A DNA stretch of 64,000 nt. Origin: Takakia lepidozioides (lineage: Eukaryota > Streptophyta > Takakiopsida > Takakiales > Takakiaceae). The stretch is taken from positions 78,658,756 through 78,722,755 of the forward strand of contig CM060731.1 of assembly GCA_030704615.1 (NCBI GenBank), in the 5' to 3' direction. Shown one piece after another: positions 47,184 to 56,067 of this stretch. The position numbers and the translations under genes are program-made. How positions within the stretch are numbered: the first letter of the stretch is position 1; each line of letters opens with the position of its first letter. The notes under the pieces were generated by a model. It was not told the DNA's origin and did not search any database. It saw only the letters and a list, made by a program, of their open reading frames with translations.

Positions 47184-50003
47184 ATGGGGTCGGACAAGCT
47201 GAAGCGAAAGCGGAACGGCCCAAAAGATGACGATCCCGGTGAGCCCGATGGGGGCGGCGTGTCACTGAGGCGGCCGTTTGAGGAAGCGATGCATGTTTCC
47301 GAAAACGAGGCCGCCCAAGAGCGAGAGGAATCCGAGGAGTCGGAGCCCGAGGAATCCTTGAGAGCTCCGACAAACCAAGAGATGCCTCCCATGCCGGCAG
47401 CCTTTTGGGAAGGGTTGTTGGCGCAGTTTGGCGGGACGTTGAAAGACGTGTTGAAGGCGGCTAATGCCACTTCCACTAAGTCAAAGTTTAAGGTGAAGCC
47501 TAAGGAACCCGGCACCTTCGAGGGCGTCCGAAATCGGAAGGCACTCAACACCTGGCTCTTGGAGCTGGAGCAGTACTTCCGGGCGGCCAAGTTGAGTGAC
47601 GAGGATCGCGTGGAAGTGGCTCCCACCTATTTGAGGGGCTATGCTCAACAATGGTGGCAGAAACGCCTTCACGACCGAGGTCCAAGTCTGGAAACCTTGA
47701 ATTGGAGTGGGTTCAAGGAATTGTTGAAGAGACAGTTTGTGCCCTTCAACGTGTCCTGGTTTGCCCGGGACAAGATGAGGAATTTGAAGCAAACAGATGA
47801 CATTCGGGGGTACGTCCAGGCTTTCAATGTGCTGTTGCTCGAAGTCGCGGACATGGCAGAACCAGAAATGGTCTTCAACTTTGTGGCGGGACTGGCCCCA
47901 TGGGCCAGGCGGAACTTGGAGGAGAAGCCACCCAAGACTTTGAACGAGGCAATTGAGAGGGCTGAATGTTTCTCGGATGTCCATAGGGGTGAAAGACAAG
48001 GCCGTACGGAGCTGAACCACAAGAAGATTCGGCGGGAAGGTGACTCCTTCCGACCGGAAAAGAAGTGGGATAGGCCACGCGGCGATAATGGCACGTGGAA
48101 ATCGAAGGGAGGGCCTTCACACGTCAAGGCGGCACCCGGTGCTCCGAAAGGAAAAGCGGGTGGAGTGGCTTATGGCAGACAGAAGGCAACCTTTGATGGA
48201 GTGTGTTTCAATTGCGGGGAGCCCGGGCACATGGCCAAGAAGTGCACGAAGCCCCGACAATTGAACATGACTCGGGCGACCACGGAGCTGTCGGAAGATA
48301 CCATCAGTCGCTTGGTGGAAGCGGTGGTCGCCAGGACTTGCAAGGTAGGCAAATTTTCTTGTGAGTTGTATCAGGAAACTGGCGCCTTACGAAAAGGGAG
48401 TCAGTTATTGTTCGTGGATGGGATAATATCCGGAACTAATGTGTCGTTGTTGGTGGACATAGGAGCATCGCACTCCTTCATGACACCGGCAACGGCACAA
48501 AAGCTGGGACTCCCGACAAGTGACGTGGGGGCCTCTATTGAGGTGCGTTCTGCCAAAGGAGAACCACAGTTGGCGACAAGGTTGGCGATTGATGTTCCTC
48601 TTCAACTAGGGAGTTGGGAGGGATGTGAGAACTTCACCATCTGCGAGATCGATGGAGTAGATCTCATTTTAAGGATGACCTTTTTGAGCAAATCCGGAGC
48701 GGTCATAGATGGCCGCAAGAGAGTAGTCACGCTGCCATGTGGGAATGGTGGCGAGGTCTTACGAGTGTCGGAAACGCCCAAATCCGTGGGAGGGCGAATA
48801 AACCTTCTGTCAGCAAGGGAGTGGGCCGTGGAGGAGGCACATGAACCCCAGTTCTTGCTTTACATTAGAGAAGTGAAGGGAGAAGGCGATGGGGAGCCGA
48901 GCCCAGATTGGATCAAGGGGATTTTGGAGAAATACCAGGATGTGATGCCGGAGGATTTACCAAGCGGCTTGCCACCGCGAAGAGGAGTTGACCACAAGAT
49001 TGAGGTGATACCGGGATCGGAACCGCCTGCCAAGGCGCCCTACCGGTTGAGCCACAGAGAGTTGGTCGAGCTGAAGACTCAGCTCAAGGATCTAATGTCA
49101 AAGGGGTACATCCGGCCGAGTAAGTCACCTTACGGAGCCCCGGTGCTATTTGCAGACAAGAAGGATGGGACGCTGCGGATGTGTGTCGATTACAGGGCTC
49201 TGAATAAGGTGACTATCAAAAACCGGTACCCTTTGCCAAGGATCGACGACCTCTTCGATCGGTTGGCAGGAGCGAAGTATTTCAGCCGGATCAACTTGCG
49301 CTCCGGCTATCACCAAATTCGGGTGGCGGAAGGAGATGAGGAGAAGACCGCGTGCAGGACAAGGTATGGTTCATATGAGTTCTTGGTGATGCCTTTTGGG
49401 CTCACCAATGCACCAGCGACATTTAGCACGCTGATGAACAGCCTTTTCCAGGAGTGGTTGGATGACTTTGTGATCGTGTACATCGACGACATCTTGGTGT
49501 ACTCGAAAACAAAGGAGGAGCACCTGGAGCACCTCAAAAGGGTGTTCCAAAAATTGCGAGAAGGGAAGTTGTATGCCAAAGCTTCAAAGTGCGAATTCGG
49601 GGTCACAAAAGTGGAGTTCTTGGGGCATGTGATTACACAGGATGGGATCAAAATGGATGACAGAAAGGTGAGGGCGATCTTGGACTGGGAGCCTCCGACT
49701 TCGGTCCCGGGAGTGCGATCCTTCCTAGGACTCGCCTCCTATTACCGGAAGTATGTGAGAAATTTCGCCAAGATCGCGGGGCCGCTGTCGGACCTTCTGT
49801 GTAAATCCAAAGTCTGGGTATGGAACACATTTTGTGGCCAAGCTTTTGCTGAATTGAAGCAGCGGATGACGGAAGCTCCAGTCTTGAAAATCCCGGAGTT
49901 CGATCGTCCGTTTGAGATTCATACAGATGCATCGGACTTCGCGATTGGGGGTGTACTTATGCAAGATGGACGTCCAGTGGCTTACGAAAGCGGAGGGAAG
50001 TGA
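47184..50003 (+). CDS. Gag-Pol of chromovirus copy 2, truncated in RNase H
   Basis: One frame of 939 codons from the ATG at 47184 ([12 protein letters not shown]): acidic N terminus, Gag domain, zinc knuckle [14 protein letters not shown] (about residue 350), aspartic protease with [14 protein letters not shown] ([32 protein letters not shown]) and the start of RNase H ([18 protein letters not shown]). The 1285-bp deletion then shifts the frame and it stops after three codons. The protease triad reads Asp-Ile-Gly rather than Asp-Ser/Thr-Gly. Because gag and pol share one frame, some other mechanism must raise Gag over Pol; see the intron-like segment. RT looks intact, so its protein could act on related RNAs. 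Confidence 0.93.
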   Translation: MGSDKLKRKRNGPKDDDPGEPDGGGVSLRRPFEEAMHVSENEAAQEREESEESEPEESLRAPTNQEMPPMPAAFWEGLLAQFGGTLKDVLKAANATSTKSKFKVKPKEPGTFEGVRNRKALNTWLLELEQYFRAAKLSDEDRVEVAPTYLRGYAQQWWQKRLHDRGPSLETLNWSGFKELLKRQFVPFNVSWFARDKMRNLKQTDDIRGYVQAFNVLLLEVADMAEPEMVFNFVAGLAPWARRNLEEKPPKTLNEAIERAECFSDVHRGERQGRTELNHKKIRREGDSFRPEKKWDRPRGDNGTWKSKGGPSHVKAAPGAPKGKAGGVAYGRQKATFDGVCFNCGEPGHMAKKCTKPRQLNMTRATTELSEDTISRLVEAVVARTCKVGKFSCELYQETGALRKGSQLLFVDGIISGTNVSLLVDIGASHSFMTPATAQKLGLPTSDVGASIEVRSAKGEPQLATRLAIDVPLQLGSWEGCENFTICEIDGVDLILRMTFLSKSGAVIDGRKRVVTLPCGNGGEVLRVSETPKSVGGRINLLSAREWAVEEAHEPQFLLYIREVKGEGDGEPSPDWIKGILEKYQDVMPEDLPSGLPPRRGVDHKIEVIPGSEPPAKAPYRLSHRELVELKTQLKDLMSKGYIRPSKSPYGAPVLFADKKDGTLRMCVDYRALNKVTIKNRYPLPRIDDLFDRLAGAKYFSRINLRSGYHQIRVAEGDEEKTACRTRYGSYEFLVMPFGLTNAPATFSTLMNSLFQEWLDDFVIVYIDDILVYSKTKEEHLEHLKRVFQKLREGKLYAKASKCEFGVTKVEFLGHVITQDGIKMDDRKVRAILDWEPPTSVPGVRSFLGLASYYRKYVRNFAKIAGPLSDLLCKSKVWVWNTFCGQAFAELKQRMTEAPVLKIPEFDRPFEIHTDASDFAIGGVLMQDGRPVAYESGGK
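48345..48462 (+). other. Candidate alternative intron at gag/protease border
   Basis: 118 bases beginning GTAGGC after CAAG and ending ACATAG before GAGC. A plant-like branch site ACTAAT lies about 30 bases before the 3' end, followed by a U-rich stretch. Copy 1 lacks exactly this segment (one of four equivalent placements, because of a 3-base AGG repeat at the borders). Removal shifts the frame and stops translation soon after Gag. Confidence 0.65.
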
Positions 50004-50461
50004 AGTTTGAGGCAGGCACAGAGGTCTGGTTGAACATCAAGAATTTCCGACTACCTCCGGAAGTGAGTCCGAAGTTCGTGCCTCCGTATGCGGGACCCTT
50101 TCGCATTCGGAAGGTTATGAATGAGGATGTGTATGAATTGGAGCTGCCGGCAAACAGCAAGGTGCACCCAGTATTCCATGTCTCCCTTTTGAAGCCTTAC
50201 TTCAAAGATGAAGCGCGTCCGAATCGGCATCAAGTGTTGCGTCCGCCACCTATGCTGTTGGATCATGAAAATGAACCTGAGTACGAGGTGGAGGCAATAC
50301 TTAAGTCGAGGAGGTTGAGGAACCGAGAAACGGAGTATCTCGTCAAATGGAAGGGCTATCATCATGTGGAGGCATCTTGGGTGCGTGCCTCAGAAATGGG
50401 AAACGCATCCGAGGCGGTTGCAGCTTTCGAAGGGCGACCTCAAAAGCGGAAGAAGCGTTGA
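50004..50461 (+). pseudogene. Integrase C terminus and chromodomain of copy 2
   Basis: Open frame after the 1285-bp deletion, out of frame with gag-pol. It carries the integrase tail (FRLPPEVSPKFVPPYAGPF) and a chromodomain (EYLVKWKGYHHVEASWV), which in chromoviruses binds methylated histone H3 and steers integration to heterochromatin. It ends with Lys/Arg-rich residues at 50461. Confidence 0.85.
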
Positions 50462-51366
50462 TGGGGACATCAACCTTGGAGCGTGGGGGAGGAAATGCAT
50501 GCTTAGCCCGGTTTAGCTAACTCAGAAATCCGATTGAAAAAACTTGTATTGTACAAAAATTTGTTATAAAGGAAATGGGTTCCAAATATTGTGCGTCCTA
50601 TTGTGTTTGGAATGGTGATGCATGGTGTGGTTGGCTAGTGTGTAGAATGCATGCTAGCTTACAAAAGTGGGAGAGGTAAATTGGGTAATCGTGTGTTTGC
50701 GCAGAGCCGAAATCGGGTGACTCCCATCCAAGGGGCAAGGAAACTTGCGCCTTCTTTGGGAGTTCACGTGCTAGTGCGCACCTGGCACGTGCGCATACTA
50801 TAACTGCGCTACCGAGGGGGTTGCCTTGTAGTGCGGGCTAACGCAGAAGCTACGTGCTTCCGTTCACGTACTATAATCGTGTAACCTCGGGACGAAGTCG
50901 TAGTGCGGCTTCGACGTGTTCCCGTACCTCAGGCCAGCATTCCAAGGCGGACCCAATTGTAGTGATTGGGGCGCACGGTTGGTTCAAGGTTATCTTCCTG
51001 GTCAAAGAGGGTTCCAGGTGAACCCTTGCTCAAGGTGATGCCAAAAGCGGCATCATGAGCGATCGCAAGCAATGTTGTTGCAGTAAGGCGATTCGATCCT
51101 CGGGGAGGATCGTTCCTTGGCCTTGAAGTAGGCCAAGAAGAGTGCACTGGGAGGAGCTGGAGAGGCTCCACCCTTGGCCGGGACTTGGAGGAAGTCGGCC
51201 GAACTAGCTAGTGGAGAGTAGAGTCAAGTGTGGGGTTTGGTTCCTTACCATGGAACGCCATGGTACAGAAACAAACTCCTTGATGTGGGACGCCACAACT
51301 TGGATGTTCGTTTCTACAAAATGGACAAGTCGATGAGGACATCGACTCCATGTTGGTAGGGGTGTG
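50462..51366 (+). other. 3' non-coding region, hairpin and polypurine tract of copy 2
   Basis: Contains the hairpin AGTCGATG/CATCGACT at 51328-51347 and the purine-rich tract GGTAGGGGTGTG (51355-51366) directly before the 3' LTR. The rest has no open frame. Confidence 0.75.
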
Positions 51367-52092
51367 TGTCGCGGCCCTTTGCCTTGAGGGCAGGGGGTCG
51401 GGACACATGAGGGGCTGCCCCTGTGGTGGGGGCAGCGGCAGCGATAGGTATGGGGGGCTGAGGCACCCTTGAGTGCCCAAGGCACTCAGGGAAGCGGAGG
51501 CGCTCACTAGGTGGAGCCCCGCACACCGGGTTGCGGTGGGGGTGGCTCCACAAGGGGTGGTGGTAGCTTAGTGGGACTTAGTGGGGGTGGCATAGGACTC
51601 ACCATGGGGGCGGAGACCTCGTGGTGGGAGTCGTGGGGAGTCTTGGGACTCATCACGGTCCATAGGGGCCGTGGTGAGCGGGCCAAGACTCACCGCGACT
51701 CACCACCGGGAATCGAGGGTCTTCGTGGTGGTTCGCCATAAAATGGCATGGCTAGTTGTGAAACCCCCGCGGACAGCTACAGAAGTATATATAGGGAGTA
51801 GTAACCCCGAGAACGGTGCAAGCCCGTTGGTGACCAAAAACTAGTGAGTAAGCGAGCGAGCCGGAAAGTGACCAAAGAGTGTGGAGCTGTTCCGGACTGC
51901 CATCTACCAAAGGGAATTCTCCTAGTCCCAATTAGGTGGAGGGTTCTAGAGGGAAGCGAAAGGGGACCGTTATGTCCCGGTGAGCAGCCGAAGCTCCAAG
52001 TTGGCCCGGCGGCCAGGTTGGGAGTCAGGCGCGCGCATCAAAGTGAGTAACTATGACTTGAAGGGGAGTTTACCGAATTGAGGTGCGCGACA
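51367..52092 (+). repeat. 3' LTR of chromovirus copy 2
   Basis: 726 bp; five substitutions relative to the 5' LTR (all A/G or C/T), no indel. Confidence 0.96.
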
Positions 52093-53042
52093 CTTGTTAT
52101 CTGACATCAATGCTGGATCCTGATCCTCCTTCTGTTTCTTCTTTCCTGCGGAAGTCCCGGCCTCATTGTCATCATTGCCGGCTGTCGACGACTTGCGTTT
52201 TCCCTTCTTCGGCTTTGATGCTTCATGTAGTGCTCGCTTCTTGCGAATGTCGTTCCCCATTGCGTGCAGAAGATCCAGAAAAATACTCTAGGCCCTCGAC
52301 AAATCTACGTCTGTAAATACTGAGCCCTCGTCTGGAAATCTAAAACCCAGTGCAATGCATTCACTCATCAACGACTTGTTTAGACGACCCACCTCCACTT
52401 TGAAACCAAACGTCCCGGGGGTTCTCGCATCCTCATGAAGGAACAAAACCAACATCGGGTTTTCATCTTCAGATTCAAGCTCTATATCAAGAGCTTCTAC
52501 GTATTTTAAGTCTGTTATGACTTCAAGACTTCTGTAATGAAAAGACAGTTTGTGATCAGGAGGTGTACCGACAGGCACGATGCCCCAATCTGTCATCTCT
52601 GGGTTAAGCTAAAAAATAGCGGTATGCTCAGTTTTGAAATGTGAGGACTTCCGGCATACGAATGCGCCACAAATATCTCCAATCAATCCCGGGACACAAT
52701 CTGGTGGTATAGGATGTCTTCTGTTACAACCAAACACAAATTCATTAGATAATCAAATATCAGGATCTCTCTTACTAGCATCCATCATTCCAGAAATGAG
52801 AACCTCCACTGGACAGTGGAGGTTCGTATGTACGAGTCTTTCTACATGAAATGGGAAATCCTCCATATTTTACAGATGTTGAAGAAAAAAACTTTAATGA
52901 AAATGAGGCTCAGGAGCCATTGAGTACATCATCCTGAAACAGGACTAATCTACAATAGAAATCTTCGAACCTAATTCGTCCAAAATATACTAAGGAACTT
53001 CTCGCACTATATTCAGACGATTCTAGATTATATACCCAAGAA

Positions 53043-53618
53043 CTACAGAATGCTCCTTCTTATCTCTCTGAGTGTATCAGGCGAATCCAGTAGTTCCAGG
53101 ACTCCCCCGCTCGTTTCAGTGTCCAGGAGGAAGTTTGGAGGATAATATCCTTCAGATCCTGATGTGGATTCAGGAGATGCTGGCAAGTAACCCGGAGATG
53201 CTGGATATCCAAAAACGGTCACTCGTATCGCCGCCAATGTGTCTGGGGAATAGTCTAAAGGGGTGTATGTCGGATAATCTTGGGAGTAGGCAGGAGATCC
53301 GTTGATATCATTGTTTACATGAACGCTTTCTCTTATTTCCGCCAGGGTATCCTTACGGATGACTTCAGGTGTATTGTTCGGAGATTCGGATGCGTTCCGC
53401 GTGGATTCTATAGTCACATTTTCGTCATTGACAGACACTTTGTTCGGCTCGGTAGACCCCCAACTGGATTTTTCATCTGGTTCCGAAACACCATGTTTTT
53501 GATCTGGACGGTCCGCTTCCATCACGTCTACCGAACACCATCTCTTGCTCCAATTTAATTTGGCTGTCTTGTACTCATCGTCAGACACCGGTTCCCCACC
53601 CTCGTTCCTCTTTCTCAT
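53043..53618 (-). CDS. Small gene with repeated DTLxxIR motifs
   Basis: A 191-codon frame beginning MRKRNEGGEPVSDDEY, preceded by TATGTCAG, a good 3' splice site; a palindrome (53672-53695) lies about 55 bases further upstream and could supply the 5' splice site. The C-terminal half repeats an acidic-amphipathic unit three times: DTLAEIRESV, DTLAAIRVTV and DTLREIRRSI, spaced by Pro/Tyr/Ser-rich linkers, the last at the very C terminus. Such short helical repeats often mediate protein binding. No known domain is recognised. It is the first leftward gene after the divergent spacer and is one of the few intact frames in the element. Confidence 0.6.
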   Translation of the reverse strand: MRKRNEGGEPVSDDEYKTAKLNWSKRWCSVDVMEADRPDQKHGVSEPDEKSSWGSTEPNKVSVNDENVTIESTRNASESPNNTPEVIRKDTLAEIRESVHVNNDINGSPAYSQDYPTYTPLDYSPDTLAAIRVTVFGYPASPGYLPASPESTSGSEGYYPPNFLLDTETSGGVLELLDSPDTLREIRRSIL

Positions 53619-53699
53619 TCTGACATAAAAAATAATCAGAGTGTGTAACTGGCTGACCCAAAGAAATATTGAACCTCCACTGGGTAGTGGAGGTTCCCA

Positions 53700-55965
53700 A
53701 TTATCGTATCCCAGTCTCGTTGGAAAGTATGTGTCACACTTACAATGTTATACATATGATTCCATCATTCGTTCCCACATCGTCTCAAACTGATTTCAAT
53801 TTTCCCGTAATTATCCGATTTCGTCCTTACTTTAAAAAAATGCCTTTCAGCTTCCGCATACAGAATTCACGCGAACCTCCACTGGGCAGTGGAGGTTCCA
53901 GTTTCTGGTTGCTCATGTGCATGACATGGGTCTACGAATACTCTACTCTGGCCTGCACGAAGCCTACTGTTAGTATATGTCTACTGTAGAATACAAGTAG
54001 ACTAGGCTATCGTGGTTTTTCAAAATTGCCGAATTCGACATAATTGGATAAGAAATGAAAATTTCCATTCAGAATCGAGTTTGAATGGGAAGAAATGCAT
54101 CAACTAATGCTGGATTTGGGGATCAAGAAAACGGTTGAGAAATAAACATCCGGGCATTTCCGAAACCACTGTCCTCAATAAACCACCACAATGAACAAAA
54201 CAAGCAATACAACCAGCACGGTAATCTCCCGCCACCCTAAATCATTACCCTAATCGACCAGAACAAGCACACACAAACCCAATTGCACACAAAACCACCA
54301 CACAAAACCACCCTACAAACCATCGGTGAATTGAAAAACAACAGTGAAGCAATGACGCAGGAATGCACTGAAGCACAGAATGGAGCAGGAGTGAAATGAA
54401 TTGACAGAGAATGAAACAGCATTGAAGCAAACAACGAAGCAAACAATGAAACAGAAACCTAATGTGCACTAAAGCACGAACTGAAGCACTGAAGACAGTG
54501 CAGTGCAGCAGAGAATGAAGCAGGATCCAAACGAATTGAACGTTGAACATGCCACATGAATTGAGAGTGGGCCAACACAAAACTGAGAACAGGCCAACAC
54601 AAAACATGAAACAGAAGACAAAAAGAAGGAGTTTTTAATGCTGTACCTGCTTGTGCCGGCCATTTTGGTGCCCCTGCAACCACAGTCCTTCGTTTGATAC
54701 TCTCTTCCGCACCTCCGCCTGCCGATAATTGCACTGTGCTCTCGCCTCTACACTCGTCAATCTCCACTCGCCAATGTCCGGTCTCTCCTCCCCGCTCTTC
54801 AAATTTCGTCTATTTCACTCTCTCACCTTTCACCCTCTCCTCTCTCTGCACTCGGCCAAGTCTACTCTTTCTCTCCACGCTCCAGTGTCCAGTCGCTACA
54901 AAACGAGCTCCAAAACTCTTCTCTTCCACGCTCTCCTCTCTCAACTGTTAAGCTCTCACTCGCGCAGCGCTTATGCATAGAAAATGGGAAGCCCAAAGGC
55001 CGGGCTCAAAGAGCGCACCCCTTATAAGCGACCTTCAAGGATGATCTGAACCATCGCCTCCGTCCGAAATCGAACGGTCGCGCGGCGCAAATGGATGTTC
55101 TGCCCCATCCACGCAAACTAACATTAATATTGTCCATCCATACAGATGAAATTAGTTCAACTTTTGTTCCACGAATGCACACACGTTTGGACAGACGACT
55201 GGATAGACGAATGAAAAAAAGGACGAAATGATTGTAATGACGCCATTGGTCAGACTCTGCAACCCTCACGCTTACAAAAATCTTAAAATAGATTCGAAGC
55301 CAACAAACCTTAACCCACGCCCCAAACGCACATGTGACCACCCACGTGACACGCCTAGGCAGTCGTTTCAAACTCAATCTGCCAGAGGACACAACGCTGT
55401 ACCTACGGATTCGTCACACTGTATAATCATTGTCTCATATTGAGCCGTCCACAATTACTTTCGGTTGTTAGCCGCCAGGCGTCAATATTCCCTAACAGAC
55501 ATACGGCTTTAAGGATAGTAGATGGCCCCTCGTATCGTGCATTCCTCGATTTAAGGTCTAGAGCCACCATAGGGACTGCCCATCTATCGAGGGATACCTG
55601 ACACGAGGGGTCCATCCCTACATTAAACATGTGCAAGCAAGCAAGGCACGAGTACCTCTTTGCCTGTCCTGCACCACTCTGCCCATAGGGTACTTCTGAA
55701 GCAGCCTCTGAGTCTCTCCCTGCTTCCTTAGTCTCAAGTGTCAACTGCACATTTCTCACGTAGGATAGTATGATACTCAATTTTTTTTGTACTCTCCATG
55801 TGCACCAGCTAAACTTGCTTTTGTTTGTCTAAAGTTACTCCCAAACCTCCACTGGGCAGTCGCCACATTATTATTCATCCATCCATAGAATCACTTTTTC
55901 ATCTACAGAGGGCTTCTTCATTATCCATTGTTCATCCATGTGGTTGATGTCATCAACAGATATCA
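53700..55965. other. Divergent spacer of the giant element
   Basis: Separates leftward and rightward genes, so promoters of both are expected here. It holds a repetitive GAAGCA/TGAAGCA-rich tract at about 54330-54520, a CT-rich tract at 54740-54960, and palindromes at 53874-53897 and 55844-55860. No supported gene. Confidence 0.55.
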
Positions 55966-56067
55966 TCCAACCTCCACTGCCCAGTGGAGGTTGGCAATTG
56001 TGACTTCATCTGACAGTTTTGATAGATGTAGTCTATACTCCGCCCTCATACTCCAATTTAATTCCAA

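Larger units (their letters stand above)
46403..52092 (+). mobile_element. Ty3/gypsy chromovirus copy 2, recent, internally deleted
   Basis: Two 726-bp LTRs (46403-47128 and 51367-52092) differ at five positions by my count. Target duplication CTTGT is at 46398-46402 and 52093-52097. PBS, gag, protease, RT and part of RNase H are present. Compared with copy 1, 1285 bp (RNase H end plus nearly all integrase) are missing at a 3-base microhomology, so it cannot supply its own integrase. It lies inside the ParB-like gene in the opposite orientation. Confidence 0.97.
43529..52596 (-). pseudogene. Long ParB-like gene with acidic and SPxK tail, split by chromovirus copy 2
   Basis: Starts at 52596 (MTDWGIVPVGTPP). 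After an in-frame TAG (52288-52290) a Lys-rich stretch runs to 52093, where chromovirus copy 2 interrupts it. The frame resumes at 46402 at the same codon phase, with the target duplication accounted for. Next is FFVIDGQHTIVAA (about 46045-46080), a DGQH-type ParB-like motif. An intron then appears to start in the palindrome at 45972-45995; helical exons follow at 45900-45644 and from 45544, with TGA at 45447-45449 and a frame change near 44930. The tail is an Asp/Glu run, a TAG (44003-44005), then repeated RTKSPSPAK-type units ending at 43529. SPxK repeats bind DNA minor groove in histone H1-like tails. A DNA-binding, segregation or replication role is only inference. Confidence 0.6.
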
